A stretch of DNA of 23,475 nt from a virus, in IMG/VR virus record IMGVR_UViG_3300042328_000382, positions 1 to 23,475 of that record. One strand, 5' to 3'. Shown here piece by piece: positions 1-9,369 of the stretch. Position numbers and translations under genes: made by a program. The notes below the pieces were generated by a model, which was not told the DNA's origin, ran no database searches, and saw only the letters and a list, made by a program, of their open reading frames with translations. Numbering within the stretch: position 1 is the first letter of the stretch; every line of letters starts with the position of its first letter.

Positions 1-505
1 CTTTCGCACCTCTTGCAGCTAGTAATTTCCAATAAGAATTACTTACAGTTATAGACCCATCAGCAGGTGGTGCATTATTTGCATTAGATGTATGAGTAAT
101 ATCGCATGACCAGCTATCACCGTTAGTATTTGTTACAATATCACCTTTTCTGTAATCGTGCTCTGCTACCCATGCCCCTGTAAAGCTATTTCTAGTTGCA
201 CCATCATCCATGCCAATATCAGTGCCCTTCTTAACTACTGTAGATACTTCAGTCCATTGTGGATTTAAATATTGATGATATACTTTTAAAACGTTTGGGG
301 TTACACCATTGTTTAACCAATACTGGCCTTCTATAGGGGCAGAGGGTGCCGTAGCACCCACCCATGTCGGAGCGTCAGAAACGATCCAAGATGTCCCTGT
401 CCATGTTGCTGTTGCTCCCGCTGGTATTAGAACGTCATTATCGGTTACAGAAGTACTATTAATGTTAACCCAAGAATCTCCCGCTGTAATATATTCTACT
501 GCCAT
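1..505 (-). CDS. Tail fibre protein, N-terminal 168 residues (partial, runs off left edge)
   Basis: This gene starts 2 nt after the stop of the J-like gene. ATG at 505-503 follows an AAGG Shine-Dalgarno (516-513) with a 7-nt spacer. The frame is open to base 1. Residues 1-48 are a short Thr/Ser-rich beta segment. Residues 46-86 contain a 'PTWVGATAP...EGQYWLNN...VYHQ...W' unit of the kind repeated in phage fibres. Residues 110-163 match the carbohydrate-binding-like fibre module: W112, Y118-x2-GD (121-122), G129, C134, H138, then YWKLLAARG. The visible protein ends at R-G-A-K, and the next codon begins with G. In many phage fibres this module is followed by collagen-like Gly-X-Y repeats, so this is probably the first triplet of such a stalk (inference). 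Its place after the J-like gene fits a side or central fibre involved in adsorption. The C-terminal part, likely to hold receptor specificity, is not seen. Confidence 0.8.
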   Translation of the reverse strand, partial: MAVEYITAGDSWVNINSTSVTDNDVLIPAGATATWTGTSWIVSDAPTWVGATAPSAPIEGQYWLNNGVTPNVLKVYHQYLNPQWTEVSTVVKKGTDIGMDDGATRNSFTGAWVAEHDYRKGDIVTNTNGDSWSCDITHTSNANNAPPADGSITVSNSYWKLLAARGAK

Positions 506-507
506 AT

Positions 508-3500
508 TTATACCTTATTTGGAATTGATGTTGATTTAATTAATTTCTTATCATATGTGCTTGCTATACTCCATGCATCCGATGTTGTATTTCTGTAATA
601 ATACACAGGCAGCGATTGAGGTGTTTTAGTAATTACTTTAGCTAACTGTAAATATCTTGTAACAGTTAATGTTTTAGCCGGTTTACTTGTACCTATTTCT
701 CCCGCTGCAAATGATGCAAACGCAACCCATGTGCCATTTTTAGCATTATACAATTTATTTCCACCGTCAATTATATTAGATGTTAAATATAGATTGCCTT
801 CAAGCATATTAGATGGTTTAGCGGTATCAAGACCTATATATAAACTTTGAGAAATAGTTTTAGACGTTGAAATCCAAATACCTAAATCACTATTAAAATA
901 AACAGTATCACCAGCCTTAACACCTGATACATCAGAGGTGGATGTATTTTTCCAATAATATCCTGATTGATTTCCAGGCTCTGTAGTTGATAGATACGTC
1001 TGAGTTATACCTTTTAGTTTAAATTCAGCTGCATCAATAGGCTCCCAAGTTGTGCCATTAAACACTGCAGTTACAAAAGGCGCAATACCTGCTGTAGTCG
1101 TTGTATCATCTGGCCCTGTCCCATTAGTATTTAACCAATAATCTCCAATAACAGGTGAAACAGGTTGTGAAGCGCTTTGGATATCCCTACGACTATATTG
1201 TTGACTATTAGCAATTGATAATGTATAATCTTTATGAAATACTACACGTGTATTGCCGACAGTACCGATTCTATCTTTAACAACTGTAGTCTTATAAGAT
1301 TTCTGATAAGTTTGTTCAGAAATAATATGATAAGGTATTACTGAAAAATTAAAGAAGTCTTTTAAATTTTGGCTCTGTAATTTAAATGTACGAATAGACG
1401 GCCCTGCTGAATAATATCCTGCTATTTTATCAATAGTTTTTCTAGTTATATTATTCTTAGTCGAAGACTGAGGATCTATTAAAAATCCATCAATATCTGT
1501 TTCAGACCCTTCGTATAACCATGTGACATTTACATCAACTCTATCTTTATTACCTTCAAATGTTATCGGAGTATCGCTAAAAGTAACGCCTGTTAAAGCA
1601 GCTGTTTTAGCCATATTATCTTGATTCGTTAATACAAAATCTCCTACAATGTCCTTTAATACATATGTCTCATCATCTACTGCAACTTTACCATACATAA
1701 CTGCTGTTGTCATTGCTTGATATAACTCTGAATTAGCATGACTTCTCAGAGGTGAGGCTTGAGATGTTGTCATAAAATATCGTATATTAGCTGCCTTACC
1801 GGTAGTAAATTTACGTGAAGGACTTACATACAAATCATAAAAATATTTAGTACGAGCTTCTCTATATGGGAATATAAATACTGTTCTAAATAAATCAGCT
1901 GCCACATTTGGAAATACAACAGAGTGAGTTGTAAGTGTAGTTGGTAAATCTTCTCCATTTAATTCTATAAATTTAGATATCGGATCAACCATCATATCTG
2001 CATACTTAGGCACAGCTATATTTCCATTAGTTTTACTTTCAGCCATATACAAACAAAAACCATCTATTGAATCAGCTGCTGCAATGCCAGTATAGTCGTA
2101 ATTAAATGTAAATACAACATCAACATTACCATTTGCATATGTTTTTGCAGTATCATACGCTAATGACATATTTGTAGGCAATACAGTAATAGCTGCAATA
2201 GAACTTGGATTTTTGTTATTGAAATCTGCTAAACTCTCAAATAAAGAACTTGAGCCTACAAGTTTACCGTCACTGAGTTGCAAGTTATCAGCGGCTACCG
2301 TAATTGCATCTGTATAATTACTTAATGATAAATTATCGTGTGTTCTATACACATCAGACACAATATAAGTATTTAGCTTTTTACTGGGGTTATTATAAAC
2401 AACACTTGAAGCTTCTACATTTTTCTTTGTAACAAGGTTACTAGAGACTTCTCTATAGCCGACTATGAATAAAGTACGATGAGTTCTGGGTTTCGCATTT
2501 TTAACGCGTACATAATAATTTTTAACATTATAAGAATCTTTCTGAAAACTTTGTGCGCTAATAATTATTTTATTCGGGTTATCGTATATTTGTTGAGCTG
2601 TTGGCGCTGCTATTGACGTAGAAGCTTCTGCAACCTCACTTTCAACTATCCAAAAACCATCAATTGAATCATCAGCTGTAACCAAAGGGTCTGCTTCAGA
2701 ATTAGAATCTTTAAAGTGTAATATATAATCAATATTGCCATTCTTATTTAATGTATTGTCATAAGTTATTATAGGAATATTAACACCTGGGTTATACGGA
2801 GTAATCGGTATATTAACACTACGATCATTTACTGTTTGGAAATTTCTAGATACATCATAAATATCTGATGTAGTAATAGTATTGCCATTGACATTAAATT
2901 TATCGCCCTTTAATGTTGTATAATCACGCCATCTAGTTAATGTTGTTGTATCATTTACTTTTATAATATCAGTAGCAAAGAAATAAGATGTACTTAAACC
3001 CTTTTTAATGAATTTATGAAAATTAACTTTATTAGCGCCAACGCCATATGCAGGTGCTTTATCGTATGTAGCTTTATCTACTACTCGATATGAGAATAAA
3101 TATACATTACGATACAAAGTAGCTTTTCTTTCATCGAATCCTACACTATATAATCTAAAAGATGTTGCATCAGAATTTGTGTGACTATTTACGTCTACAA
3201 ATACAGTATCTGGAGCAGTAACCATAGTTTCAGGAGTATACGCTTTCAAAGAAGAGCTTAACGCACTAGTAGATGTAACTTCCAATAAAGCAAATCCATC
3301 TATGTCTGCCAATGGTCTATCTACATCACCTGTATTTACTGAGAAACTGATTACAAAATCTACATTACCTGAAGATGAATATGTATCATCATATACAATA
3401 GTAGGAGCACCTCCTAAAATAGGAGTTAACATACTTTTTACAGATGTATTATTTTTACTGTTAAAATCTTGTAAATTAGCTGACATATCTGATAATGGTA

Positions 3501-6500
3501 TTAATGTACCATCAGCAGCTTCTACTTTTGCAGTCAATACTATTGAGTCTTTATATCTAGAAAGCTCTGTAGGCAGATGACTTACAGCTACATTTGAAAT
3601 AAGCCAACCTTGAGTTCCGTTTTTAAGTACATTATTTGGTGTATCAACTAATAATGCATCATACGTACTTGTACCGATATTTCTATACGCAAACACAAAT
3701 GCACATACATACCTATTAGTACCTAAGTTGGTGATTGAAATAGATGTAGTTCCTTTTGGTAATATCTTTTTAGTACTTGACTTTAATATTTCGGCAGCTG
3801 TTAATGGATTTTGCGAATTAGTTCTTGTCTCTGTATAACAAACAACGTATCCATCATAATCTTGAAAATCAGTCTGTATTGACCAATTGATTGTTCCCTC
3901 TGTAGTTCCATCTTCATTTTGGTCAGATACGTATACTATCGAATCTGTTGCAAATATCGGAGTAGGTATTGACGTTGAATTGGAACTATTATTGTTCTTA
4001 TCATTATCAATAGCCTCTTTAAGATCGTCCGATAATTCAGTAGACAATTGTGTATATAATTTTTGTATTTTAGCGGGTGTATTTGAAATAATATTTCCGT
4101 CAAAATCTTTTACTATTACAGAAAAAGTTATTGTTGCAACTTTTGTATTATCTGTAATTCCTGCATAATCCGCAAACGATACTTGTCCGTCATTATCTAC
4201 AACTGGGCTGAGTTCAATGTCAGTTAGATTAGATTTCTCTATAGATAAATTATATGTACCATTATCGCCGTCTTCGCTACTCAGAGGAGTTGATGTATAA
4301 GAAAGCTTTTTATTACCTAATAGTACCGTTAATCCGGTACCAGTGTTTGACATTGATACCGTGCCGCCTGCAGATATTGGTAATATTTGAAATGGATTTG
4401 TAAGATCTAATTGTATAGAAGAATTATTTTCTTGTACCCCTAATATTGTAACAGTATCTGCTGCAATTAGTTTATCAAGTTCTTTAACCTCAACTTTTAA
4501 CGTCTGCGGCATATTCTTAAAAATTAGATCAGCAGTATATACGAAAGTATTTGTTACTCCATCTTTTTCAACATCATCTACATAATACTTAAATGTATAT
4601 GGCGTTAAATCAGATACGCTCAATATTGTTGTAAAATTAATGCCGTTTTCGTCACTACTGGCGATATTACCTTCTGCTGTATAATTAATATAATACTTGC
4701 CAGAATCGCTTGAAAGTTTTGCAGTAATTACATCTGCACCTGCTATTATTGTAATCTTGACTTTTGCAGTTAAAGTGCCATAAGTTACAATTGCATATAC
4801 ATTTGCAGAGTCCTTATCTATTTCTGTAATTGAAATTCCAGTGCTTGTTACAATAGCTGTACAATTAGTGCCTACTGCTGTATACGTATCAATGATTGAT
4901 TTAACAGCACCTGCTTCATAATATGTTAAAGTTAAGGGAATGCTGTAAGAATCAGTAATAGCTGATTTATTTAAAATTATATTATCATCGCTAAGGACAA
5001 TTCTTGGAGGGGAATCGATCCCACTAAAAATAGGAATTGTCAGATAATCAGTATAATCATACGTATCACCTGGTTCATCAATATCTGCTTCAGCCACTGT
5101 CAAATAAATATTGACACCTATTTTTAACGAATCTCCTGTCAATATAGTAGGCAAGTTATAAGTTACACTGGCTCCAATTAAGCTTATATCTCTTACGCCA
5201 TTTATATACCAATCATAATTAAGATTAGGAGGCGCATCAATTGCAGTTGTTGCTGTCAACAATATTGATTTCTTCTGTGTTACATTTTCACCTGTAAATA
5301 AAACACTTGTATCAGACGCCAAAGTTAATATTTGTTTTGTTAAACCTAATGTATGAGCACCTTCTAAAATACTATAACTTGGTGCGCCCCATTGATTTGT
5401 TAAAGAATACAGTCTAACTCTGAATACAGCATATTTAGCAGCTGTTGGAGGAACTTCATAAAATGTTTGACTGCTATTAGCTTCTAATACTGTAAAATTT
5501 AAATTACCACTAGCGTCTTTATTTGTGAGTTCGCCATCTTCATCTAATGTATCTGAATAGCATGCAGCATATTCATAGCTTGCAGCAAGATATCTATTTT
5601 GAGCTTGAACATATAAAGTACCAGGACTTCCAACTGTTTGATTTTGCTCTGCAGTGAAATAAAAATAGTTAGCATTTATTATGACAGTATTATATATTGG
5701 TGAAACTTCATTGTAATTAAAATTAGGAAGATTAACTCCAGGAGTATATAAATCTGTACTTAAATACGTTGCGGAAATTGTACATACATTATTATCATCT
5801 AAAGAACTTGAGGTTACTTTTAAAGGTATTGGCTCATTAGACCAATCAAGCGTAGCTGAATCTAATGTAAATACATCACCAGGCTCTAAATACATACTTC
5901 TGACTAGATATTTAAAAGTTATTTTAAAACTATATCTGCTTTCCCTTACTAATTCTTCAGCTCGCATCCAAGCGTGGTAGATAGTACTTACTCCAGGTAA
6001 TGTAAAGTCACCTTCTAATAATGCACCGCCATCTTTAGCTTTTAATTCATCATGTAATGATTTAGCAGTTTGAAGAGCCGTTTTACTATATGCATCCGTT
6101 ATTACAAAATTCTTATAATATTCTCTGCCTGTTTGCCATAATACAGTGCCGCCTGTATCATAGTCAATAAAGCTAACACCATATATAACTCCAGATGATG
6201 GATTGTAGTTTGCAAACCGTCTATAATTGTATGTGTTTATAGCACTGTTTCTATATTTCCAATAATATCCGGTATCGCGTGTATAAGAGATTTCAACTCT
6301 AAAGAAATATTCTTCATTCTGGTTTAATGTTATTTCTGTCTGGCTTCCACCAGCATTTACAAGACGTGTAGCTCCACAAAGAGTTTTGCCATCATAGTAT
6401 CCAATATTTAAAGATGAAGACCCACTGAGTAGTCCATAAGAGCCTGGATATCTATCAGTATTGAACATATCTGAAACTCTATTCCAAAACCACGGTTTTC

Positions 6501-8097
6501 TAGCCTTATTTGAACTAAATACTAATTCAGCTTCACGTCCAGGTTCTTTAGGATATTCTCTATACAGTGTAATATAATTAATACTAGCAGTACAAACAGC
6601 TTCTACGCAATATTTACCTGTTCTATTTAAGGCATGAAATCTATAAGTATCAACACCAGTAGTTACACCTTGTGCATTTGGATTCTTTACAAAACCAGCT
6701 ACACCAAATTGTGTAAACATTTCTGGAAAAGCATATTTAGAAAAATCTTTACCTGTATGTTTACCATCTTGCCATTGTGATTCCCATTTATAGAAAGTAG
6801 CAACAGGATTTATGGTTATTTCTGAAGTGGCTGAGATTGGAATATTAGCATCTTCATATAGCACCGGCCATGAAACTACATCTTCTTTAAAATTTCTAGC
6901 TTCATTTTTGAAATGTACAGTAACTTTGTTTAATTTAGTAGACGCATCTGGCCATATGATTTCAAGATCTTGCGACATAATTAAATCATCATCAGTCAAA
7001 GCTGCTACCGTGCTACCGTGCTTATTAATCAATGCTTCTAATGCTGTTGAACTTGTAGCTCTAACTAAATTTAAACTATACACACCACCGGACCAGACTA
7101 ACATAGCGCCCGACATTGTTGTCAAAATAGTCTCAATATTTTCTCGTAAAGGTTTTGCTGTGTCTAATGTTATATTACATTCAAATGTTTTACGTGTAGT
7201 AGCTACGCTAGTGTCACCGTTTATTTTACCACCAATAATAAATTGAGCATCCGCACCTGCAGCTGTTTTAAGAGGAATATCACAAATTGCAGCTGCCTCG
7301 ATAAAACTTTTAATATTGATCTCTAAATTTTCATCAACGCCCTTACCATATACAGTATTAGTTAAATAATCTAATAAGCACCATGCAGGATTATTAGAAT
7401 AGACTTTATTACCTTGTTTTTGAGGTATACCATTAGCATCTAAATACCATCTTTGAACTTTCAAACCTTCAATTAAGAATGTGACTTCAGGAATATTATT
7501 CCATTGTGGCGCATATTCATCTAGTTTAAAAGTACAATGTGCGTATGCAATACCTGTAAAATAGTCAGTAACTTTCTTAGCATTAGGGTGTGGAACATTA
7601 CCATTCGTACATACATCAATTTGCCAAGAAGCTTCTGGTAATCCGCCAGAAACTTTAGTAGCTAATTTGTGTGTAGAGTTATCATTTCTATATGCTACAT
7701 TAGGATTATCAGAAGGTTGATCATCAATCAAAATATCAATTACTTGGTTGATAGGTGCATGACCAATTACCACAGGTGTAGTTAATACTGAATTCTTAGG
7801 CGATACTCCGCTATCTAATAATTTTGCATTTTCAGCTACACCAGTAGGATCTATTCTTTTACTGAAACCTTCTGGTAATAAATGATGATCATAATGTGTA
7901 GCTATATGCGCATCTGCTCGTATCCCCGCAACTTTATTTCGTCCATATGTAATAGGAATAGGACTTGTGACCCCTGTAGATGTAATATCAACACCAGGAG
8001 TTTGCTTCATTGCTTCTGGAGGTGGTGCAGGTGGTTTTGGTTTATTAACAATTGTATAAATCATTACACCTAATTGAAATAAAAATTCAAGAGTCAT
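508..8097 (-). CDS. J-like tail tip / host-specificity protein with modular C-terminal region (2529 aa)
   Basis: This is a tail tip attachment protein of the lambda J type: it should close the distal end of the tail and contact the receptor. ATG at 8097 overlaps the previous TAA by 1 nt (TAATG) and follows GGGGG (8107-8103). An N-terminal hydrophobic stretch is followed by a proline-rich piece, then 'IPITYGRNKVAGI' (about 46-58) and 'NPAWCLLDYLTNTVYGKG' (about 237-254), both hallmarks of the J hub. Around 436-662 there is an aromatic-rich insertion. The hub resumes with YHAWMRAEELVRESR and LEPGDVF, before about residue 760. Beyond it are an FN3-like segment (about 790-915), Ig-like segments (about 920-1340), an Asp/Asn/Ser linker (about 1362), five tandem modules centred on DGY/DGF (about 1415, 1600, 1811, 2012, 2202), and a C-terminal run of YWLNT-type units (about 2250-2529). 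It is about twice the length of lambda J (1132 aa). The frame is intact. The hub assignment is strong; the domain names in the C-terminal half are inferred from pattern only. Confidence 0.9.
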   Translation of the reverse strand: MTLEFLFQLGVMIYTIVNKPKPPAPPPEAMKQTPGVDITSTGVTSPIPITYGRNKVAGIRADAHIATHYDHHLLPEGFSKRIDPTGVAENAKLLDSGVSPKNSVLTTPVVIGHAPINQVIDILIDDQPSDNPNVAYRNDNSTHKLATKVSGGLPEASWQIDVCTNGNVPHPNAKKVTDYFTGIAYAHCTFKLDEYAPQWNNIPEVTFLIEGLKVQRWYLDANGIPQKQGNKVYSNNPAWCLLDYLTNTVYGKGVDENLEINIKSFIEAAAICDIPLKTAAGADAQFIIGGKINGDTSVATTRKTFECNITLDTAKPLRENIETILTTMSGAMLVWSGGVYSLNLVRATSSTALEALINKHGSTVAALTDDDLIMSQDLEIIWPDASTKLNKVTVHFKNEARNFKEDVVSWPVLYEDANIPISATSEITINPVATFYKWESQWQDGKHTGKDFSKYAFPEMFTQFGVAGFVKNPNAQGVTTGVDTYRFHALNRTGKYCVEAVCTASINYITLYREYPKEPGREAELVFSSNKARKPWFWNRVSDMFNTDRYPGSYGLLSGSSSLNIGYYDGKTLCGATRLVNAGGSQTEITLNQNEEYFFRVEISYTRDTGYYWKYRNSAINTYNYRRFANYNPSSGVIYGVSFIDYDTGGTVLWQTGREYYKNFVITDAYSKTALQTAKSLHDELKAKDGGALLEGDFTLPGVSTIYHAWMRAEELVRESRYSFKITFKYLVRSMYLEPGDVFTLDSATLDWSNEPIPLKVTSSSLDDNNVCTISATYLSTDLYTPGVNLPNFNYNEVSPIYNTVIINANYFYFTAEQNQTVGSPGTLYVQAQNRYLAASYEYAACYSDTLDEDGELTNKDASGNLNFTVLEANSSQTFYEVPPTAAKYAVFRVRLYSLTNQWGAPSYSILEGAHTLGLTKQILTLASDTSVLFTGENVTQKKSILLTATTAIDAPPNLNYDWYINGVRDISLIGASVTYNLPTILTGDSLKIGVNIYLTVAEADIDEPGDTYDYTDYLTIPIFSGIDSPPRIVLSDDNIILNKSAITDSYSIPLTLTYYEAGAVKSIIDTYTAVGTNCTAIVTSTGISITEIDKDSANVYAIVTYGTLTAKVKITIIAGADVITAKLSSDSGKYYINYTAEGNIASSDENGINFTTILSVSDLTPYTFKYYVDDVEKDGVTNTFVYTADLIFKNMPQTLKVEVKELDKLIAADTVTILGVQENNSSIQLDLTNPFQILPISAGGTVSMSNTGTGLTVLLGNKKLSYTSTPLSSEDGDNGTYNLSIEKSNLTDIELSPVVDNDGQVSFADYAGITDNTKVATITFSVIVKDFDGNIISNTPAKIQKLYTQLSTELSDDLKEAIDNDKNNNSSNSTSIPTPIFATDSIVYVSDQNEDGTTEGTINWSIQTDFQDYDGYVVCYTETRTNSQNPLTAAEILKSSTKKILPKGTTSISITNLGTNRYVCAFVFAYRNIGTSTYDALLVDTPNNVLKNGTQGWLISNVAVSHLPTELSRYKDSIVLTAKVEAADGTLIPLSDMSANLQDFNSKNNTSVKSMLTPILGGAPTIVYDDTYSSSGNVDFVISFSVNTGDVDRPLADIDGFALLEVTSTSALSSSLKAYTPETMVTAPDTVFVDVNSHTNSDATSFRLYSVGFDERKATLYRNVYLFSYRVVDKATYDKAPAYGVGANKVNFHKFIKKGLSTSYFFATDIIKVNDTTTLTRWRDYTTLKGDKFNVNGNTITTSDIYDVSRNFQTVNDRSVNIPITPYNPGVNIPIITYDNTLNKNGNIDYILHFKDSNSEADPLVTADDSIDGFWIVESEVAEASTSIAAPTAQQIYDNPNKIIISAQSFQKDSYNVKNYYVRVKNAKPRTHRTLFIVGYREVSSNLVTKKNVEASSVVYNNPSKKLNTYIVSDVYRTHDNLSLSNYTDAITVAADNLQLSDGKLVGSSSLFESLADFNNKNPSSIAAITVLPTNMSLAYDTAKTYANGNVDVVFTFNYDYTGIAAADSIDGFCLYMAESKTNGNIAVPKYADMMVDPISKFIELNGEDLPTTLTTHSVVFPNVAADLFRTVFIFPYREARTKYFYDLYVSPSRKFTTGKAANIRYFMTTSQASPLRSHANSELYQAMTTAVMYGKVAVDDETYVLKDIVGDFVLTNQDNMAKTAALTGVTFSDTPITFEGNKDRVDVNVTWLYEGSETDIDGFLIDPQSSTKNNITRKTIDKIAGYYSAGPSIRTFKLQSQNLKDFFNFSVIPYHIISEQTYQKSYKTTVVKDRIGTVGNTRVVFHKDYTLSIANSQQYSRRDIQSASQPVSPVIGDYWLNTNGTGPDDTTTTAGIAPFVTAVFNGTTWEPIDAAEFKLKGITQTYLSTTEPGNQSGYYWKNTSTSDVSGVKAGDTVYFNSDLGIWISTSKTISQSLYIGLDTAKPSNMLEGNLYLTSNIIDGGNKLYNAKNGTWVAFASFAAGEIGTSKPAKTLTVTRYLQLAKVITKTPQSLPVYYYRNTTSDAWSIASTYDKKLIKSTSIPNKV

Positions 8098-8729
8098 TAT
8101 TTCCCCCAGTGTAATTCAGCACTTCTTGCTGATACATATACATTTTCAGCACATGTATCTTCTTTATTTCTTTCTTTAATCTTAGGATCAGAGAAATAAA
8201 TACCATTCTTTTGATCTAATCCATACATTGGAGATCCTGCTGTTAATTTAATCATAGATTCACCTATTTCATCAGTTCTTCTTGTATTAGTGACACCATT
8301 AATTCTTCCGGAATAAATTGTTAATATATTTTCAGGTGATGTGTTTATATCGCCATTAGCTGTAAATATTGCACTTACCTTTAAATGATTTCCTACTAAT
8401 CCCCAGTCATTAGCTGCAATAGCTAATACTACAGAATCTGTCAAAGTAACTGTGTATAACTCTCTATCTACAGATGTTGATAACTTCGGTGCTTGAATAC
8501 CAACAAGTGAACCATCTGCTAAAAATTCAATCTGAGTTAGTGGAATACCTGCGCCATCTGTAACAGTTATATTAGGAAATATAGAAGCTTTAGGTAATGT
8601 CATATTTACAAAATGAGATGTAGAAGCATATATTAAATTACCTGTAGTTCCTAATATTGATACTAAGATTATTGAGTATGCGCCAGGTGTATCTAACATT
8701 GCTTTGCTGTGATCAGATAACACTATCAT
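8097..8729 (-). CDS. Tail tip / baseplate hub-like protein (210 aa)
   Basis: This small protein sits between the 213-aa tip protein and the J-like gene, the place of lambda L in a lambda-type tail cluster. ATG at 8729 overlaps the previous stop (ATGA) and follows GAGG with a 7-nt spacer. The N-terminal half is beta-rich. The C-terminal half carries 'IYSGRINGV' (about residue 138), then LTAGSPMYGLDQ, and ends in VYVSARSAELHWGK, with a conserved-looking 'EDTC' just before. This order (YSGRIDGV, Asp/Cys-rich turn, terminal WGK) is what I know from phage tip or hub proteins encoded directly upstream of J-like genes. The final C could suggest a metal or Fe-S site as in lambda L, but only one cysteine is present in the protein, so I do not claim this. 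Role: probably bridges the distal tail ring and the J-like hub. Exact family unsure. Confidence 0.7.
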   Translation of the reverse strand: MIVLSDHSKAMLDTPGAYSIILVSILGTTGNLIYASTSHFVNMTLPKASIFPNITVTDGAGIPLTQIEFLADGSLVGIQAPKLSTSVDRELYTVTLTDSVVLAIAANDWGLVGNHLKVSAIFTANGDINTSPENILTIYSGRINGVTNTRRTDEIGESMIKLTAGSPMYGLDQKNGIYFSDPKIKERNKEDTCAENVYVSARSAELHWGK

Positions 8730-9367
8730 TGCAATGCCTCTATTAATTTGATTGTACCATTATCCATAAGAATACCATCTTGATAAACCATACCTTGTAC
8801 AGTATCAGTATCATAATAGCATTGCATTTCTACACCGACGTATTTCAATTTAATTCCAGTTCCAGTAGTTTTACGCAATTCTGGATATAATTTAACTGTA
8901 ATTGGATTTGTAGAATTTTTAAAAGTACTCTCCATTACCATATAAACTTTAAGATCATCACTTAATGTTACAAAAGTTCCTTTAGTTAATGATACTGAAT
9001 CAACTGCAGAAATAGTTACCTCACCATGACCGCCCACATTTGCGCGAGATAAAATAGGAGTTTCTTTAACACTATTAATTGTATGTGTATCTCTATCTTT
9101 TTCTATTACCCCAATATTTTGAGGCACTTTAATTTTAAATTGTGTATGATGCCCTTTCAATATCATATTAACGAAAAGTTCTTCAGCACTAGTATTAAGC
9201 GGTGACAGGTTGGTACTTAATTCCCAACGCTGTGCACCTCTTTTAGTTACTCTTCGATGTAATGAAAGGGTATCACTAGTAAAGACGGGTTGATTGCTAG
9301 TCAATGTCATTGGAGTAACAAACTTAGCAGCCAATGTTCCATCATCATTCATGATACCGTAATTCAT
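8726..9367 (-). CDS. Minor tail / distal tail-like protein (213 aa)
   Basis: First gene after the tape measure. ATG at 9367 lies 2 nt beyond the tape measure TAA, with AAAGGA as Shine-Dalgarno and a 6-nt spacer. Position matches lambda M or the distal tail (Dit) slot. The sequence is all-beta in appearance. An N-terminal 'GAQRWELSTNL' strand motif is followed by 'HHTQFKIKVPQNIG' (about 93-106) and a Gly/Val-rich stretch near 130. A middle SLTKGTFVTLSDDLKVYMV segment resembles the 'gdfi.f.n..KvY.v' strand pair of distal tail proteins. The C-terminus reads GILMDNGTIKLIEALQ. No enzyme motif or signal peptide is seen. It most likely forms the ring at the end of the tube on which the hub proteins assemble. 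That role rests mainly on gene order, so the family call is tentative. Confidence 0.65.
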   Translation of the reverse strand: MNYGIMNDDGTLAAKFVTPMTLTSNQPVFTSDTLSLHRRVTKRGAQRWELSTNLSPLNTSAEELFVNMILKGHHTQFKIKVPQNIGVIEKDRDTHTINSVKETPILSRANVGGHGEVTISAVDSVSLTKGTFVTLSDDLKVYMVMESTFKNSTNPITVKLYPELRKTTGTGIKLKYVGVEMQCYYDTDTVQGMVYQDGILMDNGTIKLIEALQ

Positions 9368-9369
9368 AA

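Noticed and set aside
7003-7021. Direct repeat GCTACCGT twice in a row
   Set aside because: Two copies only, within the J-like coding frame; no array.
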